From NCBI GenBank assembly GCA_028583405.1, contig CM053246.1, positions 3,220,570 to 3,284,569 of the forward strand: a stretch of DNA of 64,000 nucleotides, read 5' to 3'. The notes under the pieces were generated by a model. The model searched no databases. It was not told where the DNA came from and saw nothing but the letters and a program-made list of their open reading frames with translations. Source of the stretch: Pogonophryne albipinna (Eukaryota; Chordata; Actinopteri; Perciformes; Artedidraconidae). Of the stretch, positions 45,077-57,416 are shown in pieces (the stretch's first letter is position 1; every line of letters begins with the position of its first letter). The position numbers and the translations under genes were made by a program.

Positions 45077-45314
45077 ATTTATAGCCTATAGGCCTAGCGC
45101 TTTTCTACAACTCAAAGACGCTTGCACGCTTACACATGTCCTGCAATACACATGCTGCAGCTGCCCAGCTACTGACTGTTTGTAAAAGTAAATAAATAGT
45201 ATAAATAGCATTTCAATAATGTACTTTCTATACCCTGCTTCATAAACAATACTGACATCCCTGTGCTCCTCCGAGTCTGGGGGTCCGGGGATGTGAGGAC
45301 AGCGCGAGGACACA

Positions 45315-46314
45315 NNNNNNNNNNNNNNNNNNNNNNNNNNNNNNNNNNNNNNNNNNNNNNNNNNNNNNNNNNNNNNNNNNNNNNNNNNNNNNNNNNNNNN
45401 NNNNNNNNNNNNNNNNNNNNNNNNNNNNNNNNNNNNNNNNNNNNNNNNNNNNNNNNNNNNNNNNNNNNNNNNNNNNNNNNNNNNNNNNNNNNNNNNNNNN
45501 NNNNNNNNNNNNNNNNNNNNNNNNNNNNNNNNNNNNNNNNNNNNNNNNNNNNNNNNNNNNNNNNNNNNNNNNNNNNNNNNNNNNNNNNNNNNNNNNNNNN
45601 NNNNNNNNNNNNNNNNNNNNNNNNNNNNNNNNNNNNNNNNNNNNNNNNNNNNNNNNNNNNNNNNNNNNNNNNNNNNNNNNNNNNNNNNNNNNNNNNNNNN
45701 NNNNNNNNNNNNNNNNNNNNNNNNNNNNNNNNNNNNNNNNNNNNNNNNNNNNNNNNNNNNNNNNNNNNNNNNNNNNNNNNNNNNNNNNNNNNNNNNNNNN
45801 NNNNNNNNNNNNNNNNNNNNNNNNNNNNNNNNNNNNNNNNNNNNNNNNNNNNNNNNNNNNNNNNNNNNNNNNNNNNNNNNNNNNNNNNNNNNNNNNNNNN
45901 NNNNNNNNNNNNNNNNNNNNNNNNNNNNNNNNNNNNNNNNNNNNNNNNNNNNNNNNNNNNNNNNNNNNNNNNNNNNNNNNNNNNNNNNNNNNNNNNNNNN
46001 NNNNNNNNNNNNNNNNNNNNNNNNNNNNNNNNNNNNNNNNNNNNNNNNNNNNNNNNNNNNNNNNNNNNNNNNNNNNNNNNNNNNNNNNNNNNNNNNNNNN
46101 NNNNNNNNNNNNNNNNNNNNNNNNNNNNNNNNNNNNNNNNNNNNNNNNNNNNNNNNNNNNNNNNNNNNNNNNNNNNNNNNNNNNNNNNNNNNNNNNNNNN
46201 NNNNNNNNNNNNNNNNNNNNNNNNNNNNNNNNNNNNNNNNNNNNNNNNNNNNNNNNNNNNNNNNNNNNNNNNNNNNNNNNNNNNNNNNNNNNNNNNNNNN
46301 NNNNNNNNNNNNNN
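45315..46314. other. Assembly gap, exactly 1000 N
   Basis: All bases are N. The round length suggests a gap of unknown or nominal size. Copy 2 of the duplication starts at the first base after it. Confidence 1.
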
Positions 46315-47509
46315 GGAGATGATTAGTAAACTATGACAGTGGAAACACAATGTGACACCATAAGCTTAGATAGATGGGTTTGGCTGATAAAGTGGAAAAG
46401 TTGACAACAACAGACACAGTGTTGGAGAAATTGCTGCCACATGATTAGCAAAATCATCCACTAATTTACCAAATTCCAGACGAATATTACATCTGCCTCA
46501 CCCAAAAGCATGCTTTACATCATACATGCGGGAGGACATTTTGAAAAACGAATTAAAGATAGCCATTTAGGGAAGTGATTAACAGTTATTGCCATTAAAT
46601 CTATTGTTTGTTTTCTTGATACATTTTTGGTCTTTAAAGTGTAAGAAAACAGTGAAAAGTGATTAGTTGTTTTTCCAGACCAATATCCTATCATAAAGAA
46701 ACCTGGTTTAATTTTGTCAATTTTTGGCATCTTAGCTTATAAATTACTTTAACGATAATTATCTCCGCCTATGTTTGTATGTCTGTTTGTCAGCAGGACT
46801 ACTGAAAAACGTATTTTGTTATAAACGTATAAAATCAAAACAAATTGTTATGAAATTCCCTAAAAGAAGGAAGAACAAATCACATTTTAGAGCAGATCTG
46901 AAGAATGGGGCAGATAAACACAGTATATTCTCACTGTTTACATTGCAAGATACTTTAGAATGTGTCTGAATGTTGTCATTAATGGACTAAGAATTGCATC
47001 TCTGCATACTTTGAAAGATAAATATGAAGAGAGTATTATGGGCTGCATTGATATAGTTCTATTTCATCCTTACTGACCGCCAGAGGCAGTGCTTAGCACT
47101 GAATATCTTCTGTCTCGCACATGCGCAGGTCGAATATTTATATCAACAAAGTCACGTGTGACCTCGTATGACCCCGGAAGGCATAAGTTCCGGTGTTGTC
47201 AACGAGTTCAGTCCTTTTTCATCTTCTCGCTGCACAGGTTACTACTTTATGAGTAGAAGCCAAGCTAGCTTATTGAAAATTAGATTCTAGCTCATCGCTA
47301 CCTGTAGCCTTGTGATCGTCTCGATCGGCGCTGCGGGCTAGAAAAACGCTCGCCCTCCAAAGGCTGCGACTAGCTGTCCGCCCTCCCAAGGGAGGGGACC
47401 GCGGTGTTCACCGCTCGGATCCCAGGAGCTCCGGACCGGTAAAGAGCGGACGCTCCTGCACGTCAGCCGGTGAGATCGCTACCATTTATTGCTGATTGTG
47501 CTATCTATT

Positions 47510-48565
47510 CTCAAGCTAATTTGTTACAGCACTAGTCAAGAGAGCGTCTCCGCCCCCTCTCACTGCATACATTTGGTTCCTTACCTGTTCTATCGTCCAG
47601 TTAGCTGAGTGCTTTCGCTCAAGCTAACTGTTACGGCAATAGTGAAGAGAGCGTCTCGCCCCCCTCTCACTGCATACATTTGGTCCTTACCTGTTCTATC
47701 CCCAGTTAGCTGAGTGCTCTCGCCCAAGCTAACTGTTACGCGCTAGTGAAGAGAGTGTCTTCGCTCCCCTCTCACAGCTCACATTGGTTCCTGTTCTATC
47801 CTCCAGTTAGCTGAGTGCTCTCGCTCAAGCTAACTGTTTCAGCGCTAGTGAAGAGAGTGTTTCGCCCCCTCTCACGGCGCACAATTGGTTCCTGTTCCAT
47901 CCTCCAGTTAGCTGAGTGATCTCGCTCAAAGTTAACTGCTACAGCGCTAGTGAAGAGAGTGTTTCCGCTCCCCTCTCACTGCACACAGTTGGTTCCTGTT
48001 CCATCCTCCAGTTAGCAGAGTGCTCTAGCTCAAAGCTAACTTGCTACAGCGCTAGTGAAGAGTGTTTCCGCTCCCCTCTCACTGCACACAGTTAGTTCCT
48101 GTTCCATCCTCCAGTTAGCAGAGTGCTCTAGCTCAAAGCTAACTTGCTACAGCGCTAGTGAAGAGTGTTTCCGCTCCCCTCTCACTGCACACAGTTGGTT
48201 CCTGCTCCATCCTCCAGTTGGCAGAGTGCTCTCGCTCAATGATAACTTGCTACAGCGCTAGTGAAGAGTGTTTCCGCTCCCCTCTCACTGCACACAGTTG
48301 GTTCCTGTTCCATCCTCCAGTTAGCAGAGTGCTCTCGCTCAAAGCTAACTTGCTACAGCGCTAGTGAAGAGAGTGTTTCCGCTCCCCTCTCACTGCACAC
48401 AGTTGGTTTAATACCCGTTCCATCTCCAGTTAGCAGAGTGCTCTCGCTCAGGCTAACTCGCTACGGCGCTAGTGGAGAGAGTATTCCCGCTCTCCTCTCA
48501 CAGCAAATATACCACTAACTGACTTCATTTTTCTCACCCCAGTTAGCAGAGTGCTCACGCTAACT
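47510..48565 (+). repeat. DIRS hairpin leader array, copy 2
   Basis: Same ~103-bp units as at 21,270-22,335. The first half lacks several single bases compared with copy 1 (for example near 47,658, 47,701 and 47,739), a pattern like uncorrected long-read errors. Confidence 0.9.
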
Positions 48566-48699
48566 ACTATTGTGCTCACTCCCTCCACTGCGGATATTGT
48601 TTCCTAGCCCAGTTATTTACAGTCAGCTGAGTGCTCCCTCAGACTGACTTAAGCTGCCAGCAGCAATTAGTCTGGAGTTTTTTCATAGGTACTGTCGCT

Positions 48700-50788
48700 A
48701 TGTTTAACGGCTGTAACACCTGTATGGCTCCTCTTCAACCAGAGGATGGCCATGACCTTTGCCCCTCTTGTCTTGGCCTCGAGCATCTGAGGGAGGGCCT
48801 TTCGGAGGACCCGTGCATGAATTGCACCATCATGCCTCGTGCGTTAAGAGCTGCTAGACTAGCCGCGGTTGAACTACTGACTGAGGGTGGCTTTTCCCTG
48901 CACAGTCGACTACAGCCCAACATACCAGTCCTAGGCGTCGGGCAGCAGAGGCTGCGGGTGCCCCGCCCAAGAAGAGGACTAAGCCTGATAGGCTGTCCTC
49001 TACTCACTACTGAGCTAGCCCAGATGAAGTCACTCCTCTTGCCTCTCCATTCTGGTGCCAGTACAGGGCACACTGCTGCACCCAGTCCACCCATGGCTGA
49101 ACTGATTCCAGATGACAATGTGTTCTCGATGGAAGCTTCAGCCACTCAATTTAATGAGTATGACGGGGAGGGCCCATCCCATCCTTCTGGGCCTGGCTCC
49201 TGCACCTCAGCTCATGCATCCTCGGAGGGGGCAGATGACTGCTCCATGGGTACCGTCATTCGCATGGCACTGGCTCGCCAGCAGCTGGACGTACAGCAGC
49301 ACGAAACAGCGCCTGCCAGTGCTTTCTTCAGGCGCACTTTGGCACTCGCCACCTTTGCTGTTCCTCCCTCTTGTGAATATCTGAGGGAGTTACATGCATG
49401 CTGGAGGGACACTAAGACTCTTTCCCATCTTACGTCCGATGGCTGAGCCCTGGCAGCCATGCAGGATGCGGAAAAAGTCGGCCTTGACCACATGCCGGCT
49501 GTTGAGCATACTATTGCTTCCCTCATAGTTTCCCCTGACGAAGCTCTGAGGTCAGGGGCCAGGTGCCTTCGACCCCAATGTCGGGTCACTGATGACCTGC
49601 TCACTAACGGCCCGTCCACACACAGGCATGAAAAAAATCTTAAAAATCTTGATGCTGGGCGTGTCTGAAGCTTGGCGATTTTTTGCGAGCAACGCGACCA
49701 AACAACCAATCACATGAATCTCCTGCCCCCGACATACAAAGCAATAGCAATGTTAAAACGAAGTAAACTGGATATAAAATCACCAAAACAGGCGAAAACC
49801 TACCAGTTTCACCCACTGTCTCTGCCACCTCCCTCCATGCCTGGTTCCTCCGGTTTGTATCCCGGTAAATAGTTCTGGTCGTACAGAACTGGGTGATTTG
49901 CTACCGTAATTTCTCGTTTGGAATATGAGGAAATTAACTGCGGTCTGGCTCTCCCAGCTTGCACGCGGTTTTGATTGGCTAGCGCTTGTACTGGCGGATT
50001 TGCATAAACTGGATTTGATTGGCTGATGCCAAGCATTCGAGCCTCAAAAGTTGAACATTGTTCAACTTTTGATGCTCGTGATGCTTGCAAAGCCATGCTC
50101 CGCTCCCCACAATGCAGTTCGGCGAAGATTCAAAATCTTCTACGTCACCCCATTCAAGTGAATGGGCGAAGCGTTGAAAGCATTTTTCGATGCCTGTGTG
50201 TAGACGGGCCGTAAGGCTTACGATGCAGCGGCGCGCATGTGCCATATAGGCAATTCCCTTTCTCACCTCATGCTCGCCCTCTCAGCTTCCCTGCAGCAGG
50301 AGGCTCTTAGCGCTTCCCCTACCAGCCTCAGTGACGCCTCATTAGAGGCGTTTGCTCTGATGTCTAGAGAGCTTGGGCGCCTGATGTCCACTCTCGTCCA
50401 GACTCGTCGCCAGGTTTGGCTGGCACAGTCACCAGAGGCATGTAGGAGGACTCTCCGTGCTGTCCCAGTGGAGCCGGGGGAGCTGTTCGGTTCAGCTGCC
50501 GTACAGGTGCTCGAACGGACTGTCCAAGCTAGTCAGACCAGGCAACAGTTCTCAGCTCTTCGCAGAGACATGCCCCCCGCCCCCCCGGTAGGCCTAGAGG
50601 TTCCGCGTCTACCTCCCGAGGCCGCTCCCACCCACCGGCTCACCCCGGTGCACGCCATGGGCCTCAGCGTCCCACGAGGGGGCCGGCCCGCTACGATCCT
50701 GTTAACTCGCTCCCAAGGCAGCCTCGGTATCCGGTGCCTAACCGTCGCCCCCTCCAGAGCCTCCGGAGGCCGGGGGGCAAGGTACTGA
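48700..50788 (+). pseudogene. DIRS gag-like gene, copy 2, broken
   Basis: Start at 48,700, the same TGA at 49,444-49,446, interruption by MITE 1 from 49,608 and continuation to 50,788. The predicted protein segments are the same as in copy 1. Confidence 0.8.
49605..50214. mobile_element. MITE 1, copy 2 (diverged from copy 1)
   Basis: 604 bp at 49,608-50,211 between TAA duplications, same site as in copy 1. Unlike the flanks it carries many differences from copy 1: TTTTTTGCGAGCAACGCG against TTTCACGCGCCCAAGG near the left end, CAAGCATTCGAGCC against CAGCTTTGAAAGCAT in the middle, and several changes in the right terminal repeat. Confidence 0.85.
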
Positions 50789-50791
50789 GGG

Positions 50792-51749
50792 TCTGGGGCC
50801 GGCTGTCGGTTATTTCTCCCAGCAGCAGCTCAACTACTGGGTAGCTCAAGCTTCAGACCCCTGGGTGGTTTCCACCTTAACCCAGGGGTACAAGCTTCAG
50901 TTCTGACGCCGGCCCCCAGCCTTCAGCCGGGTCAAAATGACCACCATAAGCGACCCGGTAAAAGAAATCGCCCTAAACCAGGAGCTGTCAGTCCTCCTTG
51001 CCAAGGGTGCAATCGAACCTGTGGACCCCATCTCACAGCCCAGGGGCTTCTACTCGACCTACTTCCTGGTAAGGAAGAAAGGCGGTGGACTTCGCTCAAT
51101 CCTCGATCTGAGGGGACTAAAGTTCCTAAAGATTTTACCTTTCCATATGCTGAGCACAGCGGACGTTCTTCGTACTGTTGCCAGGCGGGAATGGTTCACG
51201 TCCGTCGACTTGAAGGACGCTTATTTTCATGTGCCTCATCACAGGCAGTGTCTTCGCTTTGCCTTCAGAGGCCGTCATTTACAGATCAGGGTGCTCCCAT
51301 TCGGACTCTCCCTCTCCCCAAGGGTGTTCACCAGGTGTGTCGCGGCAGCCCTCTCGCCCCTGCAGTCTCAGGGTATGAAGATTCTGCCATACTTAGACGA
51401 CTGGTTAATCTGTGCATCATCCCGGTTGCAGTCGACCCAGGACACGGCTCTCCTTCTCTCTCATGTCGCCCGGCTAGGCCTCAGGGTGAACATAGAGAAG
51501 AGTTGTCTGAACCCCTCTCAGAGCCTAACCTTCATTGGGGTGGCTCTGGACACAGTCACTATGCGGGCCTGTCCATCTGCTCAGCGCCTGGACAACATCC
51601 TCCAGCTTCTTCCCCTCTTCAAAATGGGCAGGTCTCTGGCATATATCCTGTTTCTCCGCCTCTTGGGCAAGCTGACAGCTGCCTCAACTGTTGTTCCCTT
51701 GGGCTTGTTGTCACTGCGCCCCCTGCAGAGATGGCTGAGCGGCCTCCAC
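50792..51749 (+). pseudogene. DIRS reverse transcriptase region, copy 2
   Basis: The protein is identical to copy 1 over the RT frame (from 50,937), with YLDDWLI and [12 protein letters not shown]. The upstream TGA (50,904-50,906) and the cut by MITE 2 at 51,753 are the same. Confidence 0.88.
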
Positions 51750-52192
51750 TTACGGTACGTCCACACAGCAGCTTTAGACGAATCTTCCACCGCTTCCAAC
51801 GCTTCTCTGCCCATTGACTTTGAATGGAGATGACGTCACTTTGCCTCGCTTTTCGCCGAACTGCATTGTGGGGGAGCGAAGCGAAGATTTACAGGATTTA
51901 CAGGATTCAAAAGTTGAGCAATGTTCAACTTTTGAAGCTGAGCTGGAAGCAGCCAATCAAATCCCGTTTATGCAAATCTGACAGTAGAAGCGCTAGCCAA
52001 TCAAACCACGTGTAAGCAGGGAGAACCAGACCGCAATTAATTTCCTCATATTCCAAACGAGAAATTACGTTAGCAAATCACCCGGTTCTTTACGACCAGA
52101 ACTATTAACGGGATACAAACCGGAGGAACCAGGCATGGAGGGAGGTGGCAGAGACAGTGGGTGAAACTGGTAGGTTTTCGCCTGTTTGGGGA

Positions 52193-52272
<80 letters not shown>

Positions 52273-52436
52273 CTCGCATAAAATCCCCGGGGTTTTTTGC
52301 TTTGTATGTCGGGGGCGGGAGATTCATGTGATTGGTTGTTGGTCGCGTTGCTCGCAAAAAATCCCCAAGCTTTCAGACACGCCCAGCTCCAAGATTTTCA
52401 AGATTTGTTCAAAACTGCTGTGTGGACGTACCGTTA
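51750..52436. mobile_element. MITE 2, copy 2
   Basis: 51,753-52,433 between TTA duplications. It differs from copy 1 mainly in the (AT)n run, which is shorter and has an interruption. Confidence 0.87.
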
Positions 52437-54336
52437 GACCCCAAGTTACACAGGCACAGAAAAATCAGGGTGTCACAACAGTGCCTCTCCACTCTATCCC
52501 CATGGAGGGAGAGGTTGTATATGTCGAGGGGCGTGGCCATGGACTCCGTCCTTTCCGCAGAGAGACCGTTACGACGGATGCCAGTCTCTCGGGATGGGGT
52601 GCGGTGTGGCAAAACAGGACAGTGGGCAGTGGTCTGCTCAGGACTGCACAGAACACATCAACGTGCTAGAGCTGCGAGCTGTGCACCGAGCACTCAGGCA
52701 CTTCCTGCCATACCTGAGGGGGAGGCATTGTGCTTGTCCGCTCGGACAACACTACAATGGTGTATCACATAAACCACCAGGGGGATACCAAATCTGCACG
52801 CTTGCTAGAGGTGTCCCAGACTCTCCTGACCTGGGCAGCTCCTTGCCTGGCCAGCCTACGGTCAATATATCTGCCCGGAGAGCAGAACCAAGTCGCCCAT
52901 CACAAGCCTCCACCAGGGGAGTGGCGGCTTCATCCAGAGGTGGTGGCCAGCATCTGGGGTCTCTTCCGCAGGGCAGAGGTAGATCTCTTTGCCTCGAAGA
53001 TGTCGACCCACTGCCCCCTATGGTTCTCCTTGATGGAGAAGACCAGCCCTTTGGGTCAGGACGCTCTGGCTCATTCATGGCCAGGGTGTCTTCTCTATGC
53101 CTATCCACCCCTTGCTCTGATCCTACCAACACTCCACAGAGTGCTTCATCAGGGCCACAGGCTTCTTCTGGTGGCCCCCTTCTGGCTAGCCAGGCCTTGG
53201 CATCTCCCCAACAGGAAGGACCTCTTGTCTCAGATGGATGGTCGGATGTGGCACCCCGACCATTGCCGCCTCCAGCCGTGTGTCTGGCCACTGGAGGGCC
53301 CGACCCACTGCTGAGCCACTGCATAGAGCCTGTCAGGAGGACTATTCTCAATGCTAGGGCACCATCTACTCGTAAGCAGTACGAAAAAAGGTGGAAGCTA
53401 TTCTCTGACTGGTGCCAAGGGCGAAATGAGGACCCAGTACATTGCTCGGTGCCTACTACCCTTGAGTTCCTGCAGTCCCTCCTGGACGACGGCTGGTGTC
53501 CCGCTACCGTCAGGGTGTATGTGGCTGCTATATCAGCTCAACACGCAAGGGTTGACAACAGCACAGTGGGGAGCCATAGGCTGGTATCCCTCTTTTTAAG
53601 GGGAGCACTGAGGCTTCGCCCCCCGAACATCCCAAAGGCTCCTACATGGGATCTGCCCTTGGTGCTGGATGCCCTTTGCTCGCCTCCCTTTGAACCCTTG
53701 TTACAGGCAGAACGAAGGTGGCTCTCAGCTAAGACTGCTTTCCTTTTTGCCATCACCTCAGCAAAGCGTGTAAGCGAGCTTCAGGCCTTGTCCGTGAACA
53801 GCTCGTGTCTGAGGTGGAACTCAGATGGCTCAGGTGTCACCTTATGGCCGAACACAGCGTTCCTCAAGGTGCTGGCACGCTCTCATTTTAATCGGCATAT
53901 CCAGCTGGCACGGTTTGACCCCCCATCAGGAGAGGCGGAAGAGAGATCAAGACTCCTATGCCCGGTGCGGGCCCTTAGAGCTTATGTCCAGACTACCGCA
54001 GGCATACGTCAGTCTGAACAGATCTTTCTGTGTTACGGTGGTCCTAGAAGAGGCTGTGCGCTCTCAAAACAGCGCTTTTACTACTGGATCGTGGACGTCA
54101 TTGCCCAGGCATACAAGGCGAATGACCATCCCTTGCCATCCAGAGTAAAGTGCCACTCTACCAGCAGTGTCTCCACGTCATGGGCGACCTTGAGAGGTGT
54201 GCCCCTGGGGGACATATGTGCTGCGGCCACATGGGCATCCCAGAGCACATTCGCCAGATACTACAGGGTGAATGTTGCCGCCCCTCACCCGCTGGGTGTG
54301 GTCCTCCTGCAGAGTCAGCCTAGGCCATCCTTATAG
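52437..54336 (+). pseudogene. DIRS RNase H and tyrosine recombinase, copy 2
   Basis: Same order and same frameshifts as copy 1, and the same HSTS in place of HSTR. The C-terminus differs: the frame ends with [17 protein letters not shown] because of a one-base difference near 54,282 and other changes. Confidence 0.88.
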
Positions 54337-56694
54337 CAGGGGGAGTATTCAGACTTCCTCGTGACTCTGTTGGTATAGGTCATCCAGTGCTAAAGCACCG
54401 CCTCTGGCGGTCAGTAAGGATTAAATAGAACGATAGTTACGTATGTAATACGGTTCTATGAATACTGGATGACCGCCAGAGTTTCTTGGTCACTCGGAAT
54501 CTCGTGTTTCCGCGAGAAGATTCCATAGGACTGAACTCGTTGACAACACCGGAACTTATGCCTTCCGGGGTCATACGAGGTCACACGTGACTTTGTTGAT
54601 ATAAATATTCGACCTACGCATGCGCGAGACGGAAGATATCCAGTGCTAAGCACCGCCTCTGGCGGTCATCCAGTATTCATAGAACGGTAGTTACATTACG
54701 TAACTATCGATTTCTTTGCTTGGTTCCATATCTCCCCATCTGTTATCCACATGCAACTATGATGAAGCCAGATGTTAGAGGATCTCTGACAAACACATGA
54801 GTTTATCACATTCTCTGCAATGATAATGACGATTCGATATTTCATAATTTATCATTCATATCAAAAGGAGTATTGTTTCGTTTCTCATGGCCAAAACAAA
54901 TCGGAAATCTTGACATGAACAAAAACAGTAATGAATTAGACGACAATCTGTTTCCTCTGTTCTAAAAATATCATGCTCAAACAACAACTGTTAGTGGAGA
55001 GCAAAAGCCACAAATGTGTGTGAATGAAAATTCACGGCACACACTGTTTATTGGCCTGCAGCTGTTGATGCGAGATGAGGATCTGTTGTGAGGAGTCTGA
55101 CCTGGTTGTGAGGGATCCAAACACACACAGCTCCCCTGCTCACTGTCCCAATCCATTAGAGTGCTGCTCGGAAATGAGATTATCTGACTGACTTTAGAGC
55201 AGATGAAACCTGTGATCTACGCAGCACCTAAAACACCACCAAACTGTCATCAAACAGCATCTCATCTTTGGCACAGCAAGCATGACTGCTCTTCAGATAT
55301 TATGAGTATTAAATCAATTACCAGCTATTACAGGTTCTCTGTCAGATGACCTCTTGGTTCACCCCAAACTTCGCTGGGTTTGTGTCTCCCATTCATACTT
55401 CACCAAAAAACCTGATCCATCATTCTGTCTTCCACCAACATCACATAGTATCCAGAGGTGACAATCATAGCACTTCCCTGGAAAAAACATGACACACAAT
55501 CAAAGGTGTGTTTCAAGCCAATGACATCCTGATCTCCGCTCCACAGAGGGATAGAGTTGCGAGTTCCAGGCATCAGAATGGTGAAAACGCTGAAACTCAA
55601 GCTTGTGGATCTCATAACGGGCTCGGCCCATGGGCCCTTCACCTGAGCCGCGGGAGAGGGGTAACTGATAGGCCCTCAGCTGGCCCCGGTTCCGGCTGCA
55701 TTGGACGCTGCCGCGGCCCCTGTGCTAATTAGCTCTCATTGTTGACAGATGATTATTTGTGAAGGGGAGCCACGCCTCGCCGGCTCTCTTATCATCCTCC
55801 TATTTAAGTGCTGCTCTTCTCTGAATGAATTATTAATTGCATCTATCATTCCACAGCTTTCTTCACTCTGTGTGCTACAGGCGGCAGGTGAAGTGTGATG
55901 GGGAGAGCCGAGGACAGCTACAGGTGGATAGCTGCGAGGCTTCAAGGGTCAACAGGTCTGCTTACAGAGGAGAACTTCAGTGAACTGTATGATGTGTATT
56001 TAAAATCAACTCCAAAAGCTTGAATATCAGTATCCTCCTGCAACACCAATTATGATGTTTTGAGGGGCAGACACTGCAGGTGAATGGGCTAACAGATGTA
56101 TCTAATGTATCTGACAAACTGCATGGAAAAAGGTGTTTTGGCCTGCGGTGTTTTGCCTTAAAAGAAAAACAAGGCGCAACAAACTGACCATTAATTTGAG
56201 TAAATGCAGGACAGCTTTTTACGGAATTGACCCTTTGACTTGAACAGGCCACGCCAGCACAAACAATGTGTTCACACTCAAATATTCATCAAGCACACTA
56301 AGGAGTGTCGTGCTTTCTACACAAAACAAAAGAGCTTATCTCTCAGGGTAAACTGAGAACCAAGTATCTCCTCCGGCACTCACGGCACCATCGCCTGTAA
56401 AGCCCATCAGAACACAAAAGCCATCATCCTCCACTAGACCTCTTGGACTGAGAGCCAAGCAATAATGCTGAGTGGCAGATAACAGAGGAGGCCTGTCAGG
56501 TTCCACATGCATGAAATTCATGTCGCAAAGTAAGACAATTATTCACCAGGGTTCCAAGACCTTCCAGATTTTTGCTGTTGAGCAGAAGCAAGCTTTGAAT
56601 TGTATGCAAAAATAACAAGGTGGGTAGTGCTAACAGAGAGGAACAAAGCAGGAAAAGGTGTGAAATAAAATATACTGTGGATGAGAGAGCTCAC

Positions 56695-57416
56695 ATTTCT
56701 TTTCATGGCATGGAGATGTCTGGCACATTCATGGTGTCCATTGTACTCCGCCAAGTCTGCTGCTGTAAACCCATCAATATCCTGATCTGAGGGGTTCGCT
56801 TGATTGGCCAACAGGAGTTTACAACTCTGAAAATAGGAATATAAGACATGTATGTATGTGTATATATATATGGAACATACTTTTATGAAATTGTATTTGC
56901 TTTATTCAAGATAAGACATAACTATAACAACAGAAAAGGAAACTTAAATAAAAAATGTGCTCCCAACCTCCAGCTCTCCATTTTCTGCCGCATCATGAAG
57001 TGGGGTCCCTCCCCAGTAATCCTTGATGACCTTTGAACCCATGTGAAGCAGCCTCTCCAAGATGCAACAGTGCCCTCTGCTGGCAGCGAAGTGCAGAGCA
57101 GTGGCTCCGTACCGGTCCTGGCCGGACAGACTGACGGCAGTGCAGCTCACCTGTGGAGAGAATGATAAGGATCAACACGAGTGAGCAACACTTTGATACG
57201 TCACAGCAACACGAGTTCTCTCCACTGACCAGCCACAGCACCACAGCCTGGTGGCCCATGTGAGCAGCAGCATGCAGGCAGGTCATGCCATCGTGGGCCC
57301 TCAGGTGGACGTCGGCCCCGCAGTCCTTCACCAGGAACTCTGCAACCTGCAGCTGGCCCTCCTGGCAGGCCAGATAGAGTGGGGTGGCCCCAAGGACCGT
57401 CTGCTGGTCCACACAT
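56695..57416 (-). CDS. espnl: espnl ankyrin-repeat exons (3), copy 2
   Basis: Exons 57416-57230, 57150-56968 and 56826-56695 are identical in translation to copy 1, with the same splice sites. Splicing the last of these (ends phase 0) to the first exon of copy 1 (needs two bases from upstream) would shift the frame and reach a stop within the second exon. The pair therefore cannot both sit in one normal transcript. Confidence 0.9.

Larger units (their letters stand above)
47053..54709 (+). mobile_element. DIRS-type retrotransposon, copy 2
   Basis: The left terminal repeat is at 47,074-47,215, the internal complementary region at about 54,385-54,482 and the right terminal repeat at about 54,527-54,668. 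It shares with copy 1 the same gag stop, the same two MITE insertion sites, the pol stop and the RNase H frameshifts. It differs in the recombinase C-terminus (TWASQSTFARYY against [12 protein letters not shown]), in the last codons of that frame and in the terminal region. Confidence 0.93.

Noticed and set aside
45169..46350. Long open frames on both strands across 45.3-46.3 kb
   Set aside because: They consist of N bases read as unknown residues; this is the assembly gap.
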